Shown: positions 9,326-17,009 of the stretch, one piece after another | Layout of the letters: every line of letters starts with the position of its first letter | Position numbering within the stretch: the stretch's first letter is position 1 | Assembly (NCBI GenBank): GCA_022360015.1 | Contig: JAKSDQ010000195.1 | Location: 1 to 61,805 of the forward strand | Source: Cytophagales bacterium | GTDB taxonomy: Bacteria; Bacteroidota; Bacteroidia; Cytophagales; Cyclobacteriaceae | Reading direction: 5' to 3' | Length of the DNA stretch: 61,805 nt | Translations under genes and position numbers: made by a program | The notes under the pieces: generated by a model | The model's database searches: none | Told to the model about the DNA's origin: nothing | The model's input: the letters and a program-made list of their open reading frames with translations, nothing else

Positions 9326-9997
9326 AATTATTTTTCAGGGATTGAAAGCCTGCAATTAGGGTTTAACTTAATTATAGGCATAGGCTATGGCCCAACCTCA
9401 ACCCAGGATTCGAAACAAGGACCTGGTAAACACGCACCTGCGGAAGGCACTTTCTTTGAAGGCAAAAATATCATCGCCCTGGAAAATCCTTATTGCTCAT
9501 TTGGAAAGCATTTTAAATTAGGTGGGCTTTCCCTGTCAGGGGAATTTCAAATGGCGGATTACTTCTCGGTTGTCACCAATTTGATGATGGGGTTTGTCTA
9601 TGATTTACCTTTACCAACTGCTACGTCTGCCCGCGGTGCTGATTATGATCAATACTGGCTGGCTTTAAATGCCGGTTTAAGAAGATATGTCGGCGTACAA
9701 AAACGGTTAAGAAAGGGAAAACCTGTCCAAAAATTCACCGGCACCTATGTGGGAGTCAAAGCTTACCACCTATTCGTTTTATCAGAGGTTGACATTTCGA
9801 GAGATGCGATAGCAAACAGGGAAGTGCTGAAATCAGAAACCAGGTTTTCACCGCTTATCAGTGGACATTTCGGTTGGCAACGGCGAATGGGAAAATCTGT
9901 ATTTTTCGATGTCAATATAGGAGCGGGTTACGACACTTACTGGGATACCTTTGAACTCACCGGCCAAATACGCACCGGGATTCTTTTGAGAAAATAA
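9326..9997 (+). pseudogene. 3' part of an outer-membrane-like protein, 5' end lost
   Basis: An open frame from 9215 to 9997 is available, but its first ~35 codons lie antisense to the fucosidase remnant and look non-native. From about residue 38 (YFSGIESLQLGFN) the translation has the alternating strand pattern of a beta-barrel with closing segments such as FFDVNIGAGYDTYW and a basic C-terminus. No signal peptide can be assigned. I infer that the original 5' end was lost at the same junction that beheaded the fucosidase. I do not recognise the family; it could still be expressed from an internal start, but export would be lacking. Confidence 0.5.
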
Positions 9998-10038
9998 GAG
10001 CAGAGGGTCAGGATATAGTAGCAAACATCAGATGATTA

Positions 10039-10054
10039 TTAACTTTTCCTTAAT
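10039..10054 (+). promoter_or_regulatory. Possible Pho-box-like repeat upstream of the phosphatase operon
   Basis: TTAAC and TTAAT repeated with an 11-bp period, about 150 bp upstream of the PhoX start. Eleven-bp-spaced direct repeats are the general design of PhoB/PhoP sites. Weak on sequence alone; the operon content makes it plausible. Confidence 0.3.
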
Positions 10055-10200
10055 GCCCATAATAATGATTTTTTCAGATTAATTAGTTTTCTTTGAAGAG
10101 AACTTAAAATCAGGTGAGTTGATTTCCAGGACTATCAGCAGAAAAAATGCGAATGACTTATGCGACCAAAAACTCCTAAATTTTCCCAGATACTGACTTT

Positions 10201-11586
10201 ATGATGAAAACTTCCCTCCAAAGCAGAAGAGATTTTGTAAAACAGGCTGCGCTTGTCAGCCTTGGATTTACTTCATTGGCCAGATGTGCCACCATTTCCA
10301 TGCATGCAAAACCCTACACCAGGCAGTTGCCATTGACAAATGACCCGGGAAGCTACCTGGACCTCCCGGAAGGATTTTCATACCGGGTCATATCGAGGTC
10401 AGGAAAAAAAATGCAGGACGGGTTTTTAGTACCCGGAAGGCCTGATGGCATGGGTACTTTTAACGGCAAAGATGGAAAGGTAATCATCGTCTGCAATCAT
10501 GAAAACAGTCCCACACCCGTTGAAAACAGCCCCTTTGGCGTCCAAAATGAATTGTTCAGCCAAATCGATGACTCCATGGTCTATGATGCCGGCCAGGGAA
10601 AAGATCCTGGCCTCGGTGGTACCACCACGATGGTTTATAACGAAGATACCGGGGAAGTGGAAAAGCAATTTCTAAGTCTCGCCGGCACCTATCGCAACTG
10701 TGCCGGTGGCGTAACACCCTGGCATAGCTGGCTTACCTGCGAAGAAGATGTGGCCACCATAGGTGGAAACATCGAAAAAGATCACGGTTTTGTGTTTGAA
10801 GTGCCTGCCTCCGACCAAATCAGACTGGCAAAACCCCTTCCCATAAAAGATATGGGACGGTTTAACCATGAAGCAGTGGCGGTGGATCCTGTTTCCGGCA
10901 TCGTCTATCAAACCGAAGACAGGCCCGACGGTTTAATATACCGCTATATTCCTGATAAAAAAGAAAACCTGCACGAGGGAGGAAAGCTCCAGGTATTGGC
11001 TGTAAAAGGAAAAAAGAGCCTGGACACACGTAACTGGACTAAAAAGACCGTACACCTTCACAAACCTCTGGAAGTGGAATGGTTGGATATCGATGAGGTA
11101 TTATCGCCTGACGACGATCTCAGATATCGTGGGTTTGAATCCGGTGCAGCGTGTTTTGCCAGAGGGGAAGGCATGTGGTATGGGAAAAATGAAATCTATT
11201 TTGCCTGTACCAACGGAGGGCCCAATAAATTCGGCCAGGTTTTCAGGTATAAACCTTCACCCGCAGAAGGTACAGGTCAGGAAAATTTAAACCCTGGCAT
11301 CCTCGAATTATTCGCCCAATCGAAAGACAAGGCTATTCTGAATATGTGTGACAACCTGACAGTGGCGCCCTGGGGTGATGTCATCCTCTGCGAAGACAAT
11401 GGGGAACTTAACTACATTCGTGGTATTAATCAGCAAGGGGAGCTTTACAATATTGCCTGCAACAGGAGTTCGACCTCAGAATTTGCCGGGCTGGTCTTTT
11501 CCCCATCCGGCAAAACGCTGTTTGTGAATATCCAGGAAAACGGGGAAACAATCGCTATAACCGGCCCATGGGGTAATTTGGCCTGA
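10201..11586 (+). CDS. PhoX-like phosphatase (DUF839 family), Tat-exported
   Basis: PhoX/DUF839 proteins are secreted, metal-dependent alkaline phosphatases releasing phosphate from organic esters. The N-terminus carries a twin-arginine signal (SRRDFVKQAALVSLGF, residues 8-23), so the folded protein is exported by Tat, as expected for PhoX. Family signatures include an early NHENS (about residue 101), NCAGGVTPWHSWLTCEED (about 165-182), FNHEA (about 221) and QTEDRPDGLIYRY (about 237-249). At 461 residues it is on the short side for PhoX. It is followed 10 bp later by a secreted phosphodiesterase, suggesting a phosphate-scavenging operon. The leading ATGATG gives two equivalent starts. Confidence 0.85.
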   Translation: MMKTSLQSRRDFVKQAALVSLGFTSLARCATISMHAKPYTRQLPLTNDPGSYLDLPEGFSYRVISRSGKKMQDGFLVPGRPDGMGTFNGKDGKVIIVCNHENSPTPVENSPFGVQNELFSQIDDSMVYDAGQGKDPGLGGTTTMVYNEDTGEVEKQFLSLAGTYRNCAGGVTPWHSWLTCEEDVATIGGNIEKDHGFVFEVPASDQIRLAKPLPIKDMGRFNHEAVAVDPVSGIVYQTEDRPDGLIYRYIPDKKENLHEGGKLQVLAVKGKKSLDTRNWTKKTVHLHKPLEVEWLDIDEVLSPDDDLRYRGFESGAACFARGEGMWYGKNEIYFACTNGGPNKFGQVFRYKPSPAEGTGQENLNPGILELFAQSKDKAILNMCDNLTVAPWGDVILCEDNGELNYIRGINQQGELYNIACNRSSTSEFAGLVFSPSGKTLFVNIQENGETIAITGPWGNLA

Positions 11587-11596
11587 ATGTCTTGCT

Positions 11597-12406
11597 ATGA
11601 AACTGCTGTCTGCATTTTTTCTGATCATCAGCGCCTCTGGTTGCCTTGCACAGGTTATTCCTTTACCCAATGCCCACGCACATAACGATTATGAGCACAC
11701 ACGCCCCCTGATGGACGCTCTTGAAAATGGCTTCACCTCCGTAGAAGCCGACGTCTTTCTGGTGGATGATATACTTTATGTTTATCATGACCTGCCCGCG
11801 GTATTAGATAGGGAACGAACGCTTGAAAATTTGTACCTGAAACCACTGCAAAAGATAATTGAAGAAAATGAAGGTTACGTTTATCCTGGCTATGAGAAAT
11901 TTTTCTACCTGATGATTGATTTCAAAAGCGAGGCCGCCCCTGCGTATAAACAATTAAAAAAACTACTCGGAAAATACCGGCATTTCATTTCAGCAGTAAA
12001 GAAGGGAATTGAAGAAACCGGCAAGCCTGTAAAGATTTTTCTATCCGGTAGTGCCAGCGGAGGATTTTATGAGGTTATGCTGCAGGAAGATATATTGCTG
12101 GCAGGCGTGGATGGACGCCCCATAGATCTGGGCAAAGGTCTGGCAGCTTCGGTAATGCCCGTAATAAGCGATCATTACCGGAAGTTTCTTTCCTGGGATG
12201 GTAAGGGTGCGGCAGAAGAAAAGGAAGTAGCAAGGTTGCGTACTTTTGTAAAGGAGGCACATGCTGAAGGTAAAAAAGTACGACTCTGGGCTGCTCCCGA
12301 CCTACCACAGGTATGGGCATTTTTACTCAAAAACGGGGTGGATTTAATAAACACGGATAATCTTTCCGGGCTTAAAGGACATTTAGTGGAACGTGGGTCA
12401 CCCTGA
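11597..12406 (+). CDS. Secreted PI-PLC/GDPD-like phosphodiesterase
   Basis: A 269-residue protein with a signal peptide (cut near residue 18, ...SGCLAQ). It has the TIM-barrel core typical of phosphatidylinositol-specific phospholipase C/glycerophosphodiester phosphodiesterase proteins: HAHNDYEH (27-34) with the catalytic-type His and Asn, then SVEADVFLV (about 48-56), where Glu and Asp act as metal ligands, and YVYHD (about 61-65). The late motif VRLWAAPD resembles the C-terminal Trp-containing strand of GDPDs. It likely cleaves phosphodiesters in the periplasm or outside the cell, supplying substrate to the PhoX-like enzyme encoded 10 bp upstream in the same operon. Confidence 0.8.
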   Translation: MKLLSAFFLIISASGCLAQVIPLPNAHAHNDYEHTRPLMDALENGFTSVEADVFLVDDILYVYHDLPAVLDRERTLENLYLKPLQKIIEENEGYVYPGYEKFFYLMIDFKSEAAPAYKQLKKLLGKYRHFISAVKKGIEETGKPVKIFLSGSASGGFYEVMLQEDILLAGVDGRPIDLGKGLAASVMPVISDHYRKFLSWDGKGAAEEKEVARLRTFVKEAHAEGKKVRLWAAPDLPQVWAFLLKNGVDLINTDNLSGLKGHLVERGSP

Positions 12407-12408
12407 TA

Positions 12409-12444
12409 AAAGAAAACACCGCCATCCCAAACCAAATGGCGGTG
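12409..12444 (-). terminator. Intrinsic terminator of the methyltransferase gene
   Basis: Perfect 9-bp stem (ATGGCGGTG and its complement at 12417-12425/12436-12444) with a 10-nt loop. On the minus strand it is followed by a T-rich run. It may also stop read-through from the convergent phosphodiesterase operon, although the plus side lacks a T-run. Confidence 0.75.
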
Positions 12445-12498
12445 ATCAATCCAATCTCCTCGTCCGATCATGCTTTTAAAGGGGGTATTATTTTCTGC

Positions 12499-13236
12499 TC
12501 ATTCCTTTTTAGCACTAAAGCCGATGACAGGTGGATGACTCATGAAATGATCCCAGTAACGGTTATTTTGTTGCGAAGGATCAAGTATCGGGTCAATCCA
12601 TTTGAAATCCTTAAAGCCGGCTTCAGCAAAAGCAGCGGCATAGGTTTCCGGATGAAGATAATAGTTATTGTACCGGAATTCTGTCCCATCTAAATTGTAA
12701 AATGTGTATTGTATCGGATCGCCTTCTTGCCTTTCCGGGGTGCTTTGTTTTATAAATCCATACTGGTGGTAAGTTTCGTAATAGCTGATTTGATTTGATA
12801 CATTGTCATTGAATCCAATGAACCGTCCGCCGGCATCGAGCTGGCGGTAAGCCGTCTTGCATAGTGCCACCAGTTCTTCTTTTGATTTGGCATCATTAAG
12901 CAGATACATCGCTACGACTAAATCGAATGGGCCAAGATAGGGTAATGTGGTAATATCGTGAGTCATGTACGCACAACCCATCGGTTTTTTTCGCTCTGTG
13001 GTCTCAGCCAGGTGGATCATTTCCGAAGAAGTATCCACACCCAGGATATCAGCGACATTGGCCTGTTTTAATTTCCTGGTATAAAAACCCTCCCCGCAAG
13101 CAAGGTCAAGTACCCGTAAACCATTGGTATCACCTGCAATCTGAAAAATCGAATACTCCTCCACGTGCTTACGAAAAGGAAGCCGTTTGGAGTTATCATA
13201 CCCTTGAGTAATATCTTCATTAACCATTTGATTCAT
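12499..13236 (-). CDS. Class I SAM-dependent methyltransferase
   Basis: A 245-residue Rossmann-fold methyltransferase. Motif I VLDLACGEGFYTRKL (about 42-56) binds S-adenosylmethionine, followed by GVDTSSEMI (acidic loop), a motif around PFDLVVAMYLLNDA and the late motif LDAGGRFIGFND. These place it with small-molecule methyltransferases of the class I superfamily; the acceptor cannot be told. It has its own terminator and sits just downstream of the hybrid two-component regulator on the same strand. The 242-bp gap before it contains a 21-bp-spaced direct repeat that may be the regulator's operator. Confidence 0.85.
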   Translation of the reverse strand: MNQMVNEDITQGYDNSKRLPFRKHVEEYSIFQIAGDTNGLRVLDLACGEGFYTRKLKQANVADILGVDTSSEMIHLAETTERKKPMGCAYMTHDITTLPYLGPFDLVVAMYLLNDAKSKEELVALCKTAYRQLDAGGRFIGFNDNVSNQISYYETYHQYGFIKQSTPERQEGDPIQYTFYNLDGTEFRYNNYYLHPETYAAAFAEAGFKDFKWIDPILDPSQQNNRYWDHFMSHPPVIGFSAKKE

Positions 13237-13406
13237 TGAACGATAGCTTTGACATTCTATGATGGATTTATCCGATTAATATCATCGATTGCTTACCAAA
13301 AACCAGCGTGCCATTCATAGCTTCCGGATGATTGCCATCAAACCACAACTTTGATATTCTTCCACCGATTTACCTGACAAATATCATAGTTTGTTTTCCC
13401 AAAAAG

Positions 13407-13443
13407 TTGGACTATTGTTTTTAATTCTTGGATTATTGTTTTT
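13407..13443. promoter_or_regulatory. Tandem 16-bp direct repeat, candidate AraC-type operator
   Basis: TTGGACTATTGTTTTT (13407-13422) and TTGGATTATTGTTTTT (13428-13443) differ at one base and are spaced exactly 21 bp apart, two helical turns. AraC-family domains typically bind such tandem sites. The site lies about 170 bp upstream of the methyltransferase start and just past the 3' end of the AraC-domain regulator. Confidence 0.5.
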
Positions 13444-13478
13444 TGAAGAATGCACTTATTAGAATAAAGTTCTGATTA

Positions 13479-16400
13479 TCAGTTTTTTACAAATTCCCTG
13501 GGAGAAAGATTAAACTCTTCCGTAAAAGTGCGTGTAAAATAGGAAGGATCCCTGAAACCTACCTCGTAAGCAATTTGCGTAATATTCAAATCAGAGGTCT
13601 GGAGCAACTCTTTGGCCTTGTGAAGGCGGATTAACCGGATAAAATGGGTGGTAGACCGGTTGGTCAGTGCTTTAATCTTGAGATGTAGCTGGGACCGGCT
13701 CATGCCAAGTTCCTGGCACAACTCAGGAATGCCAAAACCGTCATTACTCAAATTGGCTTCCATGATCTTTTTCACCTTTGAAATAAAAGTGTCTTCCTGT
13801 CGTACGGCAAGATCTTCCGAGGCTGCGGAAAGATCCAGGTTTTGGTAGCGCGCCTGGAGCTGGCGTCTGATTTCCAGCAGTTTTTCCAGGCGAACCAGTA
13901 GTTCTTTTTGGTTGAAGGGTTTGGAAAGGTAAGCATCTGCCCCTTTTTTGAAGCCGGTAATCCGTGAGTCATCATCTGCTTTGGCTGTAAGCATAATGAT
14001 TGGGATATGACTGGTACGTTGATCTTTTTTAAGAATTTCACAGACCTCAAACCCATCCTGGTTAGGCATCATTACATCACTGATAACCAGGTGAGGTATC
14101 TGCTCAATGGCTTTATTGATTCCTTCTTGTCCATCACAGGCCACGACAACCCGATAGTCATCCTGAAGCATGGATGTCAGGTATTGTACCAGATCCGCAT
14201 TGTCCTCAATGATAAGTACAGTCACCCTTTCGGCCATACCGTCGGCGGTCTTTGGCATTGTTTTGTGAGAGTGGTGATGAGAAGATACATTCGCCGCAAC
14301 AGCCGAAACGATGGTGTCAATGTTGTCGATTTGAATTTTATCGGCCAGTTTATCATCAAAAGCGGCAGTATGTCTGATCGGTAATCTTATATGGAAAGTA
14401 GTGCCCTCTCCTAATTTACTTACGACAGAAATATCTCCTCCCATCAACTTCACCAATTCCCTCGTCAGGGACAGACCGATACCGGCCCCCTCGGCACTAC
14501 GTGTATTGGAATCATCGACCTGATAAAAACGATCAAAAATATCCGGCAGTTTTTCTTCACTTATGCCAACACCGGTATCCCGGATTTGCAAGACAAGCAT
14601 AGGCGTTGGTTTTGCCGCTTCTTTACCAATCAAAAAGTGCACTTCTCCCCCTGCAGATGTAAATTTGATGGCATTGGAAAGCAAGTTGGATACGATACAA
14701 AGTATTTTATCTTTGTCATAATCCATCAGCAACTCCGGCTCATTGGTCCGGAAATGGAGTTTGATTTCCTTGTTTTCAGCAAGGGAATGGAAAGATTCAG
14801 CAATATAACGCAGATAAAAGACGATATCACCCAGAATCAGATTGAGGCGCAAACCACCTGTTTCCAGTTTTCGAAGGTCGAGGATTTGATTGACCAGGTG
14901 CAATAAACAAGCACTGTTGCGCTTAATCATTTTGAGACCTTTCTCCAGCCCGTTGTGAGGCGATTTTTTGATTTGTTCCACCATGCCTGAAATAACAGTA
15001 AGCGGGGTACGGAATTCATGCGAGATGTTGGTAAAAAAACGTGATTTAACCCCATCGAGCTCTTCAAGCTGCTCTTTTTGCTGCAAAATCTCATCATTTA
15101 GCCGTCGCAATTCTTCATTGGAACGTTGCTTCAAACGATAATATCTGGCTATGACGAAAATTAAAACCAGGGCAATCAACAAGGCCAAAGCCATGGCTAT
15201 CTGAAAAAACTGTTGCCGCCGGAGTTTCTCATCGATCAAAAATAGTTCCTTTTCCTTTTCGTAAGCCAGTCGCTGTTTTTCTTTTTCAAACCCATATTCC
15301 GCCTCCATGAGCGTGATTTTTTTGGTATTTTCTTCATTAAACAGTGAGTCCAGAAGCGCATGGTGCTTTTCATGGTAGTACAGCGCCAGTTGATGGTTTC
15401 CCTGTTCTTTGTGGATCTGGTATAGTAACGCTGTTACCTCCACCTTTTCGGTAGGCAAAGCATCTTCCGGAGAAAGCGACCAAGCCGCCTCCAGGTTGGC
15501 TACCGCTTCTGAAACCTCACCTCTTTTCCAATATATCCGGCTAAGATCGGTCAGGCACAGTGTTTCCAGGTATTGGTTATTGTACTTTCTTGACAACCCG
15601 ATAGACTCCCGCAAATAAAAATAGGCCGAATCCAACCGGTTTAATTTTTCATAAGTGCTACCGATGTTATAAAGCGGATAAGACTCACTGGTTCGAGGCC
15701 CCACCTCCCTTCTCAGGCGCAGGGAACGATGAAGATGCTGCAAAGCCTGATCATATTCCCCTTTTAACATAAAAGTCCTGCCTATGTTATTGAGCACCCC
15801 AGCCTGGCCGGGAATATCGTCCAATTCCTCCCGCAGCTCCAGACACCGCTGTAAATAGTCTATCCCTTTGCGATGGTCTTTCAGACTATTGTATAAATTA
15901 CCAATCCTCATTAAAGTCCTGGACATAAGTTTTTTATCTCCCAGCTCTTCCATAATTTTCAGGGCCTGCTGATAAACCTCCAGGGCGCCCGTGAAATTAC
16001 CATGCCGGCGGTAAGTAGTGCCGATCAGGCTCAACAACGTAGCTTCAGCAGCCACCTGCCCCAGCTCCCGCCTTAGCTCCAGCGCCTGGTGATAATGACT
16101 TATACTCTTTTCCAGTTGGTTTTGCTGGCCATAAATCAATCCGATATTTTGCAAGATAGCGGCCTGGCTCTCTTTGTTTCCTGTTTCTTGCTGCAGTTGC
16201 AGGGCTTGTGCATAATACCTCAACCCAGTATCAAAATCACCGTTATTCGTATGAATAATGCCTATATTGTTAAGGGCAGCGGTTTGTCCGGATTTATTCC
16301 CTATTGCTTTATGGGCTTCAAGTGATTGTAAATAATAATTCAGTGCCTGCTGCAGATCATTTTTTCCCCTGTAAGTACTACCCAGATTGTTAAGCACCTC

Positions 16401-16778
16401 TGCCAACAATCGCTTATCATTGTTTTCCAAAGCCAGTTGTTGCGCCTGTCTGAAAAACAGAAGGGCAGAATCCAATTGACGGATAGCCTTATACCCCTTA
16501 CCAACAAGGCTTAATGCACTTGTTCTGATTTGAGAATCTGCCAGTTGGCGGGTTAAAACACTGGCCTGTTGGCAAAGTAAATGAGCGGTATCAGGTGCTA
16601 TTCCACTTAAATGAATGGCCAAATCGATAGTATACCTTATTTTTGCCGTATCACTTTTAGCCTGATTCAATTCCGTCTTCAGGCTATCGGCAATCGCGTT
16701 TTGGCTTCGGGTTTCAGCCGTAAGCAATACCATTGCCATCAGGCTGATTAATTTCGTTAAGACAGTTTGTTGCTTCAC
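13479..16778 (-). CDS. Hybrid two-component regulator: TPR sensor, histidine kinase, receiver, AraC HTH
   Basis: A complete phosphorelay in one 1099-residue protein. Order: signal peptide (1-25), tetratricopeptide repeats (about 60-470), a membrane helix (about 525-547), a coiled linker, a HisKA domain with H587 in ISHEFRTP, an HATPase domain with DTGVGIS and GAGIGLSL, a receiver (about 853-960) with acceptor D901 in LVISDVMMP and K953, and an AraC-type HTH (about 1000-1099). It resembles the hybrid two-component systems controlling polysaccharide utilisation genes, but the sensor is built from TPRs, which usually bind peptides or proteins rather than sugars. The neighbouring direct repeat (13407-13443) suggests it controls the downstream methyltransferase. 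All catalytic residues are present. Confidence 0.92.
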   Translation of the reverse strand: MKQQTVLTKLISLMAMVLLTAETRSQNAIADSLKTELNQAKSDTAKIRYTIDLAIHLSGIAPDTAHLLCQQASVLTRQLADSQIRTSALSLVGKGYKAIRQLDSALLFFRQAQQLALENNDKRLLAEVLNNLGSTYRGKNDLQQALNYYLQSLEAHKAIGNKSGQTAALNNIGIIHTNNGDFDTGLRYYAQALQLQQETGNKESQAAILQNIGLIYGQQNQLEKSISHYHQALELRRELGQVAAEATLLSLIGTTYRRHGNFTGALEVYQQALKIMEELGDKKLMSRTLMRIGNLYNSLKDHRKGIDYLQRCLELREELDDIPGQAGVLNNIGRTFMLKGEYDQALQHLHRSLRLRREVGPRTSESYPLYNIGSTYEKLNRLDSAYFYLRESIGLSRKYNNQYLETLCLTDLSRIYWKRGEVSEAVANLEAAWSLSPEDALPTEKVEVTALLYQIHKEQGNHQLALYYHEKHHALLDSLFNEENTKKITLMEAEYGFEKEKQRLAYEKEKELFLIDEKLRRQQFFQIAMALALLIALVLIFVIARYYRLKQRSNEELRRLNDEILQQKEQLEELDGVKSRFFTNISHEFRTPLTVISGMVEQIKKSPHNGLEKGLKMIKRNSACLLHLVNQILDLRKLETGGLRLNLILGDIVFYLRYIAESFHSLAENKEIKLHFRTNEPELLMDYDKDKILCIVSNLLSNAIKFTSAGGEVHFLIGKEAAKPTPMLVLQIRDTGVGISEEKLPDIFDRFYQVDDSNTRSAEGAGIGLSLTRELVKLMGGDISVVSKLGEGTTFHIRLPIRHTAAFDDKLADKIQIDNIDTIVSAVAANVSSHHHSHKTMPKTADGMAERVTVLIIEDNADLVQYLTSMLQDDYRVVVACDGQEGINKAIEQIPHLVISDVMMPNQDGFEVCEILKKDQRTSHIPIIMLTAKADDDSRITGFKKGADAYLSKPFNQKELLVRLEKLLEIRRQLQARYQNLDLSAASEDLAVRQEDTFISKVKKIMEANLSNDGFGIPELCQELGMSRSQLHLKIKALTNRSTTHFIRLIRLHKAKELLQTSDLNITQIAYEVGFRDPSYFTRTFTEEFNLSPREFVKN

Positions 16779-16940
16779 TTTTGGCTAATAAAAATTTCTC
16801 ATTCAGTATATTGTGTTTGGTGTCAACTAAATTTTTTCAAATCACGTATCTTCCGTAGTCTGGTTATGTATAATCCGACAGGTACTCAAAGATAAGCACC
16901 ATAAGTGTTAAAAAGCCAGACAATTATGGAATTATTTATT

Positions 16941-16965
16941 AAGAAAAAGGGCAGTTTTTACTGCC
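16941..16965 (-). terminator. Intrinsic terminator downstream of the LanKC gene
   Basis: Read on the minus strand, GGCAGT/ACTGCC stem with a 4-nt loop (16950-16965) followed by CTTTTTCTT. It lies 45 bp past the stop of the lanthionine synthetase gene. Confidence 0.65.
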
Positions 16966-17009
16966 TCTTTCGCTTGTACTTATAATAACTTTTTTTCGAG
17001 CGTTCCGGA

